From Siphonodentalium dalli (Eukaryota; Mollusca; Scaphopoda; Gadilida; Siphonodentaliidae), in the NCBI GenBank assembly GCA_032622095.1, contig CP136064.1, forward strand, positions 146,260,864 to 146,324,863: 64,000 nucleotides of DNA. Direction: 5' to 3'. Positions 36,826-47,795 of the stretch are shown piece by piece (position 1 is the first letter of the stretch; every line of letters starts with the position of its first letter). Position numbers and translations under genes: made by a program. The notes below the pieces were generated by a model. It saw nothing but the letters and a program-made list of their open reading frames with translations. It ran no database searches and was not told where the DNA came from.

Positions 36826-39800
36826 GTATGAGAGTGTCAATGACACTTTAGCTCAACTTCGAAAGGGAATAATTTCATGTGTTACAGTCAATGGAGTGAT
36901 TAGGAATGTGGAAAGTTGAAAGGCCTAGTTAAGCAAAGAGTAAAATCCAAGATGGCTGCTGGTGGACATATTTTTTGGCTGAATGACCCCGAAAGGACTC
37001 GTTTCCATCTACATGTCATTGTTAACATCCATGACAAATTTCATGATGATCCGACAAAAGATACGACCTGTACCCTATGTGAAAGGATTTAGTCATGTAA
37101 AGAGTAAAATACTGCTTCCGGCCATGTTTTTTCGGCAAATGACCTAAAAATGACCCGTTTCCCATCTACATGTCATTGTTAACATCCATGACAAATCTCA
37201 TTATGATCAGACCAAAGATACGACTTGTAGCCCGCGCCAAAGGATTTAGTCATGCAAAGAGTAAAATCCAAGATGGCTGCTGGTGGCCATTTTTTTAGGT
37301 CGAATGACCCCAAAAGGACTCGTTCCCATCTACATGTCAATATTAACATCCATGACAAATTTCATGATGATCAAACGAATAGTACGACCTGTAGCCCGCG
37401 CCAATGGATTTAATTTTGAAATCCAAGATGGCCACCAGCGGCCATGTTATTTTGCCAAACGACCCCAAAATGACTCGTTCCCATCTACATGTCATTGTTA
37501 ACATCCATGACAAATTTCATGAAGATCTGACAAAACCTACGACCTGTAGCCCGCACCAAAGGATTTAGTCATGCAAAGAGTAAAATCCAAGATGGCTGCT
37601 GGCGGCCACGTTTTTTGGCCGAATCACACCAAAAGGACTCGTTCCCATCTACATGTCATTGTTAACATCCATGACAAATTTCATGAAGATCTGACTAAAG
37701 CTACCACCTGTAGCCCGCGCCAAAGGATTTAGTCATGCAAAGAGTAAAATCCAAGATGGCTGCTGGTGGCCATGTTTTTAGGTCGAATGACCCCAAAAGG
37801 ACTCGTTCCCATCTACATGTCAATATTAACATCCATGACAAATTTCATGATGATCAAACGAATAGTACGACCTGTAGCCCGCGCCAATGGATTTAATTTT
37901 GAAATCCAAGATGGCCACCAGCGGCCATGTTTTTTTGCCAAACGACACCAAAATGACTCGTTCCCATCTACATGTCATTGTTCACATCCATGACAAATTT
38001 CATGAAGATCTGACAAAAGCTACGACCTGTAGCCCGCACCAAAAGATTTAGTCATGCAAAGAGTAAAATCCAAGATGGCTGCTGGCGGCCATGTTATTTG
38101 GCCGAATCACACCAAAAGGACTCGTTCCCATCTACATGTCATTGTTAACATCCATGACAAATTTCATGAAGATCTGACCAAAGCTACGACCTGTAGCCCG
38201 CGCCAAAGAATTTAGTCATGCAAAGAGTAAAATCCAAGATGGCTGCTGGCGGCCATGTTTTTTGGCCGAACGTACGGAGCCCCGTAAGTCCCACTTGCGA
38301 TACTTTTTTTTATCTCGTTTAAACGAGATAATATCTTGCCAAACTTTTTTTTATCTCGTTTAAACGAGATAATATCTTGCATTACTTTTTTTTATCTTGT
38401 TTCAACGAGATAATATCTTGCCATACTTTTTTTTATCTCGTTCAAACGAGATAATATCTTGCGATACTTTTTTTTATCTCGTTTAAACGAGATAATATCT
38501 CGTTTTAACAAGATAATATATCGTTTAAACGAGATATTATCTCGTTTAAACGAGATAATATCTTTCAATACTTTTTTTTATCTCGTTTAAACGAGATAAT
38601 ATCTTGCCATACTTGTTTTATCTCGTTTAAACGAGGTAATATCTTGCTATACTTTTTTTTATCTCGTTTATCTTGTATGAGCTGGTAATGCATTAATGGG
38701 GCCCTATATAACTGATGTTGCTCTTGTGTGAGCTTATAATTAAAGCATTAATTTGCATTACTGGGGCCCTATATAAATAATTATGTGATTGTATGAGCTG
38801 GTAATAAATTAATTGGCATTGCAATGGCCCTATATAACTGATGCTGCCCTTATATGAGCTGGAAATGCATTACTGGGGGCCTATATAACTGATGCTGCTC
38901 TTGAATGAGCTGGTAATTCATTAATGGGACCCTATATAACTGATGCTGCTCTTGTGTGAACTGGTAATGTATTACTATGGCCCTATATTCCTATATAACT
39001 GATGCTGCCCTTGTATGAGCTAGTAATGCATTACTGTGGCCCTATATAACTGATGCTTTTCTTGTGTGAACTGATAATGCGTCACTGGAACATTATATAA
39101 CTGATGCTGCTTTTGTAGGAGCTGGTAATGCTTAATTAGCATTACCGGGACCACATTTGACCTTATATAACTGATGTTGCCCTTGTATGAGCTGGTAATG
39201 GATTACTGGGACCCTATTTGTCCTTATTTAACATATGCTGTTCTTGTGTGAACTGACGATGCATTAATTGGCAATACTGGGACCGATTGATGCTTTACCA
39301 GCTCACACAAGAGCAGCACCAGTTATATACAGTTCATGTGATGTATTACCAGCTCACACAATGACACCATCACTTACATAATGCCCCAGTAATGCCGATT
39401 ACTGCATACCAGTTCATATAAGAGCAGCACCAGTTATATAGGCCCACAGTAATGTTGATTACTGCAATACCAGTTCATACAATGGCAACATGCATAGTTA
39501 TATAGGGCCCAGTAGTGCCAATTAATGCATTACCAGCTCATACAAGCACATCATTATTTATATAGGGCACAGTAATGCTCGTAGTAATGGTGATTGCTGC
39601 ATTACCAGCTGAAACAAGAGCAGCATCGGTAATATAAGGTTCCATTGTTGGATTACCAGTTCATACAAGAGCAGCATCGGTTATAAAGGGCCCCAGTAAT
39701 GCATTACCAGCTCATACAAGGGCAACATCAGTTATATAGGACCCCCGTAATGCATTACCAGCTCATACCTGGGCAGCATCAGTTATGTAGGGTCACAGTA

Positions 39801-40781
39801 ATGCATTACCAGCTCATACAATGTCAGCATCAGTTATATGATATAGGGCCATTGTAATGCAAATTAATGCATTAACAGCTCATGCAATCACATCATTATT
39901 TATATAGGGCCCCATTAATGCCAATTCATGCATTATCAGCTCATAAAAAAGCAGCATCAGTTATATAGGCCCCCAGTAATGCATTTCCAGCTCATATAAG
40001 GGCAGCATCAGTTATATAGGGCCATTGCAATGCCAATTAATTTATTACCAGCTCATACAATCACATCATTATTTATATAGGGCCCCAGTAATGCAAATTA
40101 ATGCATTTAATTACCAGCTCACACAAGAGCAAGATCAGTTATATAGGGCCCCATTAATGCATTACCAGCTCATACAAGATAAACGAGATAAAAAAAGTAT
40201 AGCAAGATATTATCTCGTTTAAACGAGATAAAAAAAAGTATGGCAAGATATTATCTCGTTTAAACGAGATAAAAAAAGTATCTCGTTTAAACGAGATAAA
40301 AAAAAGTATTGCAAGATATTATCTCGTTTAAACGAGATAAAAAAAAGTATTGCAAGATATTATCTCGTTTAAACGAGATAAAAAAATTATGGCAAGATAT
40401 TATCTCGTTTAAACGAGATATAAAAAGTATCGCAAGTGGGACTTACGGGGCTTCGTACGAACGACCCCAAAATGACAAAATGACAAATTTCATGATGATC
40501 AGACAAACAGTACGACCTGTAGACCACGCCAATAGATTTAATTTTGAAATCCAAGATGGCCGCCAGCGGCCATGTTTTTTGGCCGAATGACCCCAAAATG
40601 ACTCGTTCTCATCTACATGTCAATGTCAACATTCATGATAAATTTCATAAAGATCAGACCAAAGGTACAACCTGTAGCCCGCGCCAAAGGAAATTGTTGA
40701 CGGACACATGTACACACAGACACACGGACAACGGACGCTAACCCATGGCAATAGCTCAAATTTACAAAGTAAGTTGAGCTA
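36826..40781 (-). mobile_element. HINE/Helentron-like element (copy d), inverted, with foldback insertion
   Basis: Minus-strand copy of the same family. Its 3' hairpin is AGTGTCAATGACACT at 36833-36847 and its 5' hairpin lies at about 40752-40780 (agctcaaatttacaaagt, then aagttgagct). Core units occur at 36960-38270 (about nine) and resume at 40464-40690. The unit broken at 38272 is completed at 40458, which shows that 38273-40457 is a later insertion. The remaining element is about 1.77 kb, similar in size to copy c. Confidence 0.8.
38273..40457. mobile_element. 2.2-kb foldback element with two classes of tandem repeat in each arm
   Basis: Flanked by a 6-bp duplication, CGAACG (38267-38272 and 40458-40463), and bounded by inverted termini TACGGAGCCCCGTAAGTCCC and its near-exact inverse. 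The outer part of each arm (38299-38690; 40175-40435) is a tandem array of about 40-bp units holding the palindrome ATCTCGTTTAAACGAGAT, a T-run and aatatcttgc. The inner part (38670-39290; inverse at 39290-40180) is an array of 50-65 bp units with gagctggtaatgcatta, ggggccctatataactgatg and ctgctcttgtgt. The whole element is thus a palindrome about 2.2 kb long with its centre near 39290. No transposase is present. Confidence 0.85.
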
Positions 40782-41179
40782 ATAATAGGACAAATTTGGA
40801 AACTTTATGCAGGATTGGTAAGTTCAAGACAATTCTGATCAAGAACCACTTGTGGATTCTTTCCAAATTTGGTTTTGAGCATCATAGGGATAACTACTTT
40901 CATATTTGTTTAAGGCCAACACTTTAATGAGTTATAGGGCCTACAAATCAGTATCAGACCCTTCCATAAATTGGTGGCCCACTCAAAGGGCCACTGCTAT
41001 TTGTTGCAGAGGTTCTGTTTACTGAATATTCTGTGTACAAGGCGATTTATTATCAATGGCAATGCAGTGGCCATTTATTTCTCGTATGCTATGTTTGCTT
41101 ATGAATTGATATGTGTATCATTTGAAACATAGAATGACTCATGTCAGTGGGTTCACGTCTGCACATGTAGTGGGCCTAT

Positions 41180-41612
41180 TTTTACTTAGTACCATGAGTA
41201 GATGAGAATGTCCTATTTTTAGTTAGTTCCGAAATCCAAGATGGCCGCCATCTTGAATTTCTTTGGCACACCCTAAAGGTCGCATTTATGAACGGATTTT
41301 CTCGAAACTTGCTAGGATTACTTTGTACCAAGAGTAGATGAGAACGTTCTATTTTGTGTCCGTTCCGAAATCCAAAATGGCACCATGGCAGCCATCTTGA
41401 ATTTCTTCGGCACTCCCTACAGGTCGCATTTATGAACCGATTTTCTCGAAGCTTGCTAGTGCCATGAGCCAATGAGAACATCAAGTTGAATCAGTGTCAT
41501 GGACACTCATTCATATCATCATGAATTTTGTCATGGAGGTTGACAAGGTTGAATTCAATTCAGTCATTGTCGCAAGTTAAGCTACTGTGTCATTGACACT
41601 TTCATCATATGA
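41180..41612 (+). mobile_element. HINE-like fragment, subfamily 2, 3' part
   Basis: Two core units about 125 bp apart (aatccaagatggccgcc; ggcacaccctaaaggtcgca; gattttctcgaaacttgct) lead to the 3' end agttaagctac plus GTGTCATTGACAC at about 41592-41604. The core words match the 5' fragment at 30526-30680, so together they outline subfamily 2. Confidence 0.65.
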
Positions 41613-42801
41613 TATCTAACTATAAAGCATCTAACTACAATGCAAGGTAATGTTTGTTTTTATTCCCAATACAGTTTACATTATGATAGATCAGTTAGTA
41701 TAACAATTAAATAAGATATTTAGAACAACAGGGATTTGGCCAATCTTGAGACGACGTCGTGTCTGGATATTGCCCGTATATTCGTATACAGATCCCCGTG
41801 ATTCAGATTATTAAATTTTGGACGAATCATGCACACAAAGGAAAATATATTGTCAGCAAATCGCGTGTATTTTGACTCTAATTTTGACTTTCCCTCTTTG
41901 TAATTCAAAATGTCCCAATTTTTGAAACACATATCGTTTATATCCCTGTCCACTGTGAGAAAGTTATACCTGGTCACTGTGACAACTTTCTGACTTCGAA
42001 GTTTATGAATGTCCCTCTTTGTGACACTTCAATATTTTGATGTCCGTATTTTGAAAAGACGAGGGAAATATTGTCCCTCTTTGTCACACTTCAATATTTT
42101 GATGTCCATATTTTGAAATAACAAGGGAAAAATATTATGTCCCCACTTCGAAAACACAGATCGTGTATTTTCCTGTCCCATATTAACAAATTTCAGGTGT
42201 ATGTCCCCTTTCTCACACTCGTGAAAACACACGTGTATCCACCCTGTCCACCATTAGAATGTAAAAAACCCGACTTTCTATTTTGAGATTCGGTTGAGGA
42301 TTTCGTGTTTTCGTTTGCTCGTGATGATTTTATGTTCATTGGGACATAACTCTATCAGTTTGAAGGCTGTGGCATAAATATTTGAGGTGTCCCCGATTGG
42401 AGGTCTGTGACACTTGTCCCCTATTCGACACTCATGCGAGTAAGGGTGTATATGTGTATGTATGTATATGTTTGTATATATGTATAGATATATGCAGCAT
42501 GACTTCTTGTAACTGACGACGCTTTAAACATATAGTCCCATTGTGGATGCGTTGTCTAGTATATGAGTCTAATGATCTAACTCATGATAAGTCTTCATTT
42601 ATATATGTTGCCAGAGTATGCTCAAATTATATGTTTGTTACTATGCACCGAGGATGCCCTAATAATAGATGTTTTCTGAATTTGGATATGAACTTTAATG
42701 ATGGATGATATAATGTTTCACAGGGCAAGGATCGGTGCATTTCACAATCTTGCTGTCAGACTGTCAGGGAGCTAGACAATCTGTACTAGACAATCAGAAA
42801 C
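41613..42801. repeat. Intergenic stretch with a 60-bp tandem repeat at 42008-42145
   Basis: Around 42008-42145 a unit of about 62 bp is repeated twice with a partial third: tgtccctctttgt, cacttcaatattttgatgtcc, then attttgaaa. The rest of the segment shows a degenerate tatgtatg run at 42446-42490 and no gene. The 5' UTR of retroelement C probably lies in the last few hundred bases. Confidence 0.5.
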
Positions 42802-43352
42802 ATGTCTTGCCTCTGTGCTAGACAATCAGAAACATGCTTGTTTTATATCATGCTGCGCCTGCGTGGTCTTAATCTTACAACTGCCGTAAATATGACACTG
42901 TTGGTTTTCATCCTTTTCCCAATGGAACAACTATGTACTTTCAAATATATCATGACCCACAAGAAAATGTCATATGTAACACATTCCGAAGAACAGACGA
43001 GACTCAACACTAAACATGCAATGTCATACACAACTGCATCTCTCTGCACAGGCGCGAGCATTCTAACCATACTAGCGGTATTTCTGACAAGGACTCTCCT
43101 GGTCCTCGCAGGAGACGTCGAGACTAACCCAGGCCCATCAAACGAACAGCACAGTCACTCGGTACTTGTATTGAATACACAGAGTATCAGAAATAAATTA
43201 GATATACTTGCCGCCGAAACATCAAGTGGCATGTACGACGTATGCATATTAACCGAAACATGGCTCGATCATTCTATCCCGGATTCAGAAATCCATCTTC
43301 CTGGTTACCACGATCCCGCGCGCAATGACAGGAATGATGGAAGAACAGGAGG
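42802..43352 (+). pseudogene. CR1-like retroelement C: N-terminal region with 2A recoding peptide and start of endonuclease
   Basis: The open frame begins MSCLCARQ (first ATG at 42802; other ATGs at 42838 and later are possible). It has a leader of about 100 residues with a hydrophobic run before residue 100, then LLVLAGDVETNPGP (residues 99-112, with GDVETNPGP at 43111-43137). This matches the 2A consensus D(V/I)ExNPGP, which makes the ribosome skip the final Gly-Pro bond. Such 2A peptides are established in APE-type non-LTR elements of sea urchin, lancelet and molluscs. After it come LNTQSIRNKLDIL and ILTETWLD, the first two blocks of an APE endonuclease (metal-binding Asn and Glu). A frameshift near 43352 ends the frame at the RTGGV block. 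Confidence 0.9.
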
Positions 43353-43647
43353 GGTGTGTACATTTACGTTCGCGACACTATGCCATTCAAGATACGCGAA
43401 GATCTTTACAGTGACGAAATAGAAACTATTTGGATAGAGGTTACAATTAACACAAAACATTGTCTTGTTGGGTGCTTCTATCGCCCTCCTAACTCCTCCG
43501 CAAGCCTATGGACGAAAATTAATTATATCTTTCGCTTGCGTGCGACAACGACCTGGATGACATGATAGGTGGAGATTTCAATGAAAACTATGTACGCAAT
43601 GGTAATGGCAAAATAAACGGCATATGTAGCGAACGAGGTCTGACTCA
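43353..43647 (+). pseudogene. Retroelement C: middle of the APE endonuclease, frameshifted
   Basis: The frame resumes as IYVRDTMPFKI, then IWIEVTI, CLVGCFYRPPNSS, another frameshift near 43530, then GGDFNENYV and ICSERGLTQ. YRPP and GDFN are standard APE endonuclease blocks (the GDFN aspartate and asparagine are catalytic). After GLTQ the sequence is cut by the DNA transposon at 43650 and continues at 45811. Confidence 0.85.
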
Positions 43648-44451
43648 ATGGGCTATCTCATTCCGGGGACGTAATTCGTGGTCATCAGCCCAAGACACTT
43701 CCGGTAGAGTCTCGCTTGCAATGGATACTGCTGTTCTAGACTAATATCAGGGTGTTGACACTGTTGTGTCGGCGAGTTTATGTGCGAAAATACCACCCCT
43801 TTGTGGGAGTTGCGTGTGTTATTATATAAACGGTGATTGCTGTTCAAGGATATAGCGGAAATGGCGATCAGTAAACACGAAATATGAGTCGTGAAACAAT
43901 AGGCGCTAGATTCCGCCGGGAACAGACAAAATCGTATTCACCCTTTTTTGGTCCATGTCGTGCGAATGGCTGTTTTTTTCAATGCATCTTTTGTGGTTAC
44001 ATAATGCCAGTAGAAAAGTAGTTAAGATATGTATCGACCTATTCCGATACGAGTAAAATTCAAAAGCTAATAATATTTTGTGTATGTTGAAGCGCAAACC
44101 GCCATGTGGCTTTACATTATTATTAAATCAGGCTGTTAACCCATGTAATGCCGTAAAATATACCGTCTGGCAAAACTTGAAGGATGTTGTTTCGGAATGT
44201 GGCACTTTTATATGTAAAAGCCATCCATTTTTAGCCAGCAGTCCAGATTGAATAGTTAGTGCTTCGAAAGTAGTTGAAGTTAACTTAAATGCCCCTATTC
44301 TGCACGAAACACCACGATTTCGCCAGAAACAGTTAACTACATTTAAAATGTTAATCAGAAATTGTCTTTGAAAATCTCCGATAAATATTTCTACCAGGTC
44401 CAGGGTCAGTTGTTGTGTAGGGGGGGGGGAAAGAATGTGATTTTATCGTAT

Positions 44452-44611
44452 ACACATTTATTGACTTCAAAGAGATCAATATTAAAAGAGATGATAAGTT
44501 TATATAAAAATGCACTGCGGAAGGATTGTCCTTGAATTTATGAATACTGAAAGACGGAACTTTCTTGAATGAAGATTCCTCTGTTTGGGCTGTGGCACTG
44601 AATGATAACAC
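44452..44611 (-). pseudogene. Helix-turn-helix segment of DDE transposase (partial)
   Basis: The minus-strand frame gives VPSFSIHKFKDNPSAVHFY followed by NLSSLLILISL. This resembles the '...F-x-Y-TG-L-x-S...' segment that precedes the DDE nuclease domain in ISL2EU/Harbinger-type transposases, with the TG changed to IN. It lies 760 bp downstream of the THAP exon in the same strand. No DDE catalytic domain follows, so the element is internally deleted. Confidence 0.45.
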
Positions 44612-45372
44612 ATATAGTCCTGTGTCAATAACTTGACATCGGTGTCATCAATCGGCAGATCCACATATATAGAACTTCTACGTTATGTTATGAAAACTCG
44701 CTTGAATTTACGAAATGAACTGAACAGTATTTAAATCAGTATAGCACATATCAAGCTACATGTACTTCAATATAGAGGAATTGAACTTGTATTACATTAG
44801 ATCAGTTATTAAGCAAAATCAATAAAGAGCGTTGCTTATTTCATTAGCATTGTCCAGTACGGCTTCATTACAATGTTTATTAATAATTTATGAATTCTTG
44901 AAATAGCGAAAATATGAAATACAGATAGGTAAATGAATGTTTTTGGTTATATACCGGTATAATGTTACATTGTTAGTTGGATATTTACAAATGCATATGG
45001 TTATGTAAATTACTTATATTAAAGAGAATATCGACTCAAATGATTCGAGGCCAAATTGACTCCATTGTTTTATTCATTTCCATATACAGGTCATATCACA
45101 GAAAGAGGATTTTTGGTATTCACCATAACCGGCTTGAACTAATATCTAGAAAATAGTGTTATCGTTCATTCGACCAGACTTTAAATTTCATAACCAGAAT
45201 GTATGTCAGTTAAGAGTCATGTCACATGAAATTTAACTGAATGCTGATAATACATGTAGTCCTGTGTCAATAACATCAGTGTCATCAATCGGCAGATCCA
45301 CAGATATAGTCAAAATATATATATCATGCAAGCCAAATTTTAACTCACACATACGTTTCCATATTTAACAGT

Positions 45373-45669
45373 TTATATGTTTTCATTTAAAAAAAACATA
45401 CTTTTGTCATATCTGGCTAGAAATTGGTCATCAGTGAAATGTATGGCACAAACAACGGCAAATTCAACAGGTTCCCATTTGTCATTTCTCTTGATTGGCA
45501 CCTTACTCCGTCGAATGGCGATTATCCATTTCTCACGAAGCTGTAAAGTAGCTTCATTGGCAGCTTTTGGAAATAAAATGTCCACCGCGATTGTTGCAGT
45601 ACATTGCACAACATTGTCCTGGCATTTTCTGTGAATATTTAGTTGCAGATAGCTAGATATTAATAATAA
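45373..45669 (-). CDS. THAP-like zinc finger of DNA transposase (partial)
   Basis: The minus-strand frame is open from about 45669 to 45373. It contains KCQDNVVQC, ILFPKAAN, LREKWIIAIRR and VCAIHFTDDQF. The C...C, FP, W and C-x2-H-F spacing is that of a THAP DNA-binding domain, found at the N-terminus of P-type and ISL2EU-type transposases. The frame starts about 140 bp inside the right end of the transposon, as expected for a transposase running on the minus strand. No initiator ATG was found in frame, so the start exon or codon is lost or lies upstream. It ends at a stop after FFLNENI. Confidence 0.6.
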   Translation of the reverse strand, partial: LLLISSYLQLNIHRKCQDNVVQCTATIAVDILFPKAANEATLQLREKWIIAIRRSKVPIKRNDKWEPVEFAVVCAIHFTDDQFLARYDKSMFFLNENI

Positions 45670-45810
45670 TCAGGCGTAATACATCTCCTTCGTTGTAAAT
45701 CCAAAGCGGAAGTGAATAGCCATTGACTTAACCGGAAATTGATATATCTGTTGGTGCGCCCCGTAGCGGCTGCTGGTGTTAAGGGAAATAACCGCAAAAA
45801 GATAGCACAT

Positions 45811-46204
45811 TGGTCGCTGATAAAACGCATTTTACTGAAAACTCCTCATCTATTATCGACTTGCTCATGACTAGCAACCCTGATCTTGTTGATTCCCCGT
45901 GTGTTCTTAGCAACATATTCGACAACACAGTTAGGTATCACTGTCCAGTTGTTGCTCGGATAAAACTTTTGAAAAATAAATCGGCTACAACACTGACGTG
46001 TCTGGAATTATAATCTGGCTGACTTTGATACCATGAACGAAGACTTCTTGAGCTGGAACTATGATAATACACAATCTGAACTATCAGCTCATGCAGATAC
46101 CTTGACTGCAAAAATTGAGAAGGTATGCTGCGAAATATCTCCAATAAGATAGTACTGATCCGGAAAGGCAGTCCCAGTGGCGTACGTGTAATGTACGGAA
46201 GCTA
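45811..46204 (+). pseudogene. Retroelement C: C-terminal part of endonuclease and following linker
   Basis: The frame continues VADKTHFTENSSSIIDLLMTS (quoted from 45811 in two blocks: VADKTHFTEN, SSSIIDLLMTS) and then RYHCPVVARI. The SSSIIDL and HCPV blocks are the last two conserved endonuclease blocks (catalytic Asp and His). After a frameshift near 46010, MNEDFLSWNYDN begins the linker. Several stops follow. Confidence 0.8.
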
Positions 46205-46543
46205 ATGAGGCAACGAAATCAATTACACAAGATAGCTAAAAAGCAAAACACACCACAAACATGGGCAAATTTTCAATCTAAACGTAATGAAACTACATTG
46301 GCTATTAGAAAAAGCAAACGTGATTATGACACCAATAATGAAAATACACTGAATAACCCATCAAATGACAAGTCATCTTGGTGGAAAACCCTTCAAAAAG
46401 TTGTATTTGCAACAAATGATCGATCAATACCCCCCTTAAACATAAACAACGACTTCCTGATCTCACCAACTGAAAAATAAAATGCATTCAATACCTATTT
46501 TTGTAATATTTCATCAGTTGATGATGTCGCGAAACGCCTACCA
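46205..46543 (+). pseudogene. Retroelement C: linker between endonuclease and reverse transcriptase
   Basis: MRQRNQLHKIAKK, then WANFQSKRNETTLAIRKSK and WWKTLQKVV. This basic region (RN...IR+K+ pattern) precedes the RT palm in CR1-type ORF2 proteins. A stop occurs at 46479 and the frame changes before the RT domain. Confidence 0.75.
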
Positions 46544-47795
46544 GTGTTCGATTCTGATAACTCCATATCCACGTTGAGCGATATAAAAATCACAACCCCT
46601 GACATTTACAAAGCGTTAAAAGGTCTCAAAATATCTAAGTCAAGTGGGCCCGACGGAATAAGTCCGAGAGTTTTGAAAAATTGCGACTACTCACTCTGTG
46701 AACTTCTTGAATACTATTTTAAAATATTTACCGAAAACAGCTACTACCCACCTCAGTGGAAGCGTTCCCATGTTACACCTATATTCAAGAGCGGTGATCC
46801 CAGTCTTATATCAAATAATTTTCCTTACTGAGCTGCGTCTCAAAGGTCTATGAAAAATGCATTTATAAATATCTATGGGAATTTCTTGATAAACACAAAC
46901 TCCTATCCTTTTATCAAGCTGGTTTCATGCGCAATGACTCAACAGTTTTCCAACTTACCGAAATATATGACAATATATGTCGATCACTAGACGACGGAAA
47001 AGAGGTCCGGTGTATATTCTGCGACATAAGTAAAGCATTCGATTCAGTCTGGCACCGTGACCTCTTGAACAAACTGACGAAAATGGGTATAAGAGGAAAC
47101 TTGTATAACTTAATGAAATCGTATCTTGAATGTAGGCAACAACAAGTTGTCATAAACGGCACACATTCGGAATTACAAGATGTAACAGCCGGTGTCCCAC
47201 AAGGTTAGGTATTAGGCCCCCTCTTCTGTTTTTAATTTATATTAATGATATAACCGAAAATATACGGTGCAACATTCGTCTATTTGCAGATGATACCTCT
47301 CTATTTCTCACTATCGAAGACCCCACTATGGCCGCAAAACTAATCAATGATGACCAAGACACTCTCATGTGTTGGGCATCAGAATGGCTTGTAAAAGTCA
47401 ATCCCCTAAAAACTGAAGCTCTCTTAATATCCAGGAAAGAAACACCAGTATATCATCCTTCTCTGACCATGGGATCCGCGACAATTGATGAGGTTGACAG
47501 CCATAAACACATGGGACTTACTTTCGACAACATGGGCTCATGGGGAATCCACATCAAATCTATGCTTGATAAAGCGTGGAGTCAAGTAAACTTAGTACGT
47601 ACACATAGATACAGGCTAAGCAGAGTAACGCTTGAAAAAATACATTACACATTTGTCCGACCAATACTGGAATATACCTCCCCTGTTTGGGTGCAACCAT
47701 CAGTACGAGTAACGAGCGTCTTTTATCAGAAACTGGCTGGGAACTCGTCTCCTCACGTCGTAGAAAACACAAGCTATGTCAATTTTTTTAAATGA
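46544..47795 (+). pseudogene. Retroelement C: reverse transcriptase domain
   Basis: Blocks in order: KGLKISKSSGPDGISPRVLK, WKRSHVTPIFKSGDPSL, then after a frameshift FCDISKAFDSVWH (motif A with catalytic Asp), AGVPQG, an in-frame TAG at 47206 and another frameshift, then LFADDTSLF (motif C, FADD at 47283-47294). The thumb follows (WLVKVNPLKTE, HMGLTFD, DKAWSQVNLVRTH, YRLSRVTLEK, FVRPILEYTSPVW). Catalytic residues are intact but the gene is broken in at least three places within this domain. It copies element RNA into DNA at the nicked target in living relatives. Confidence 0.9.

Larger units (their letters stand above)
43650..45808 (-). mobile_element. THAP-domain DNA transposon (ISL2EU-like), AT target, inserted in retroelement C
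   Basis: A 2159-bp insert flanked by AT (43648-43649 and 45809-45810). Its ends are inverted: GGGCTATCTCATTCCGG at the left and, read inward from the right, GTGCTATCTTTTTGCGG. Removing it restores the endonuclease reading frame from GLTQ into LVADKTHF. Minus-strand frames encode a THAP-like finger near the right end and, further in, a helix-turn-helix-like segment. A THAP N-terminus with an AT duplication is what I recall for ISL2EU elements; the assignment is provisional. A direct repeat of about 65 bp (gtcctgtgtcaataac; gtcatcaatcggcagatcca) occurs at 44607-44667 and 45258-45308. Confidence 0.7.

Noticed and set aside
38299-38690. Palindromic repeat array as a possible CRISPR
   Set aside because: There are no unique spacers; the units are contiguous palindromes with T-runs and belong to the foldback element.
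42843-43070. Minus-strand frame opposite the retroelement C leader
   Set aside because: The plus strand carries the 2A peptide and endonuclease in the same frame as the leader, so the minus frame is a shadow.
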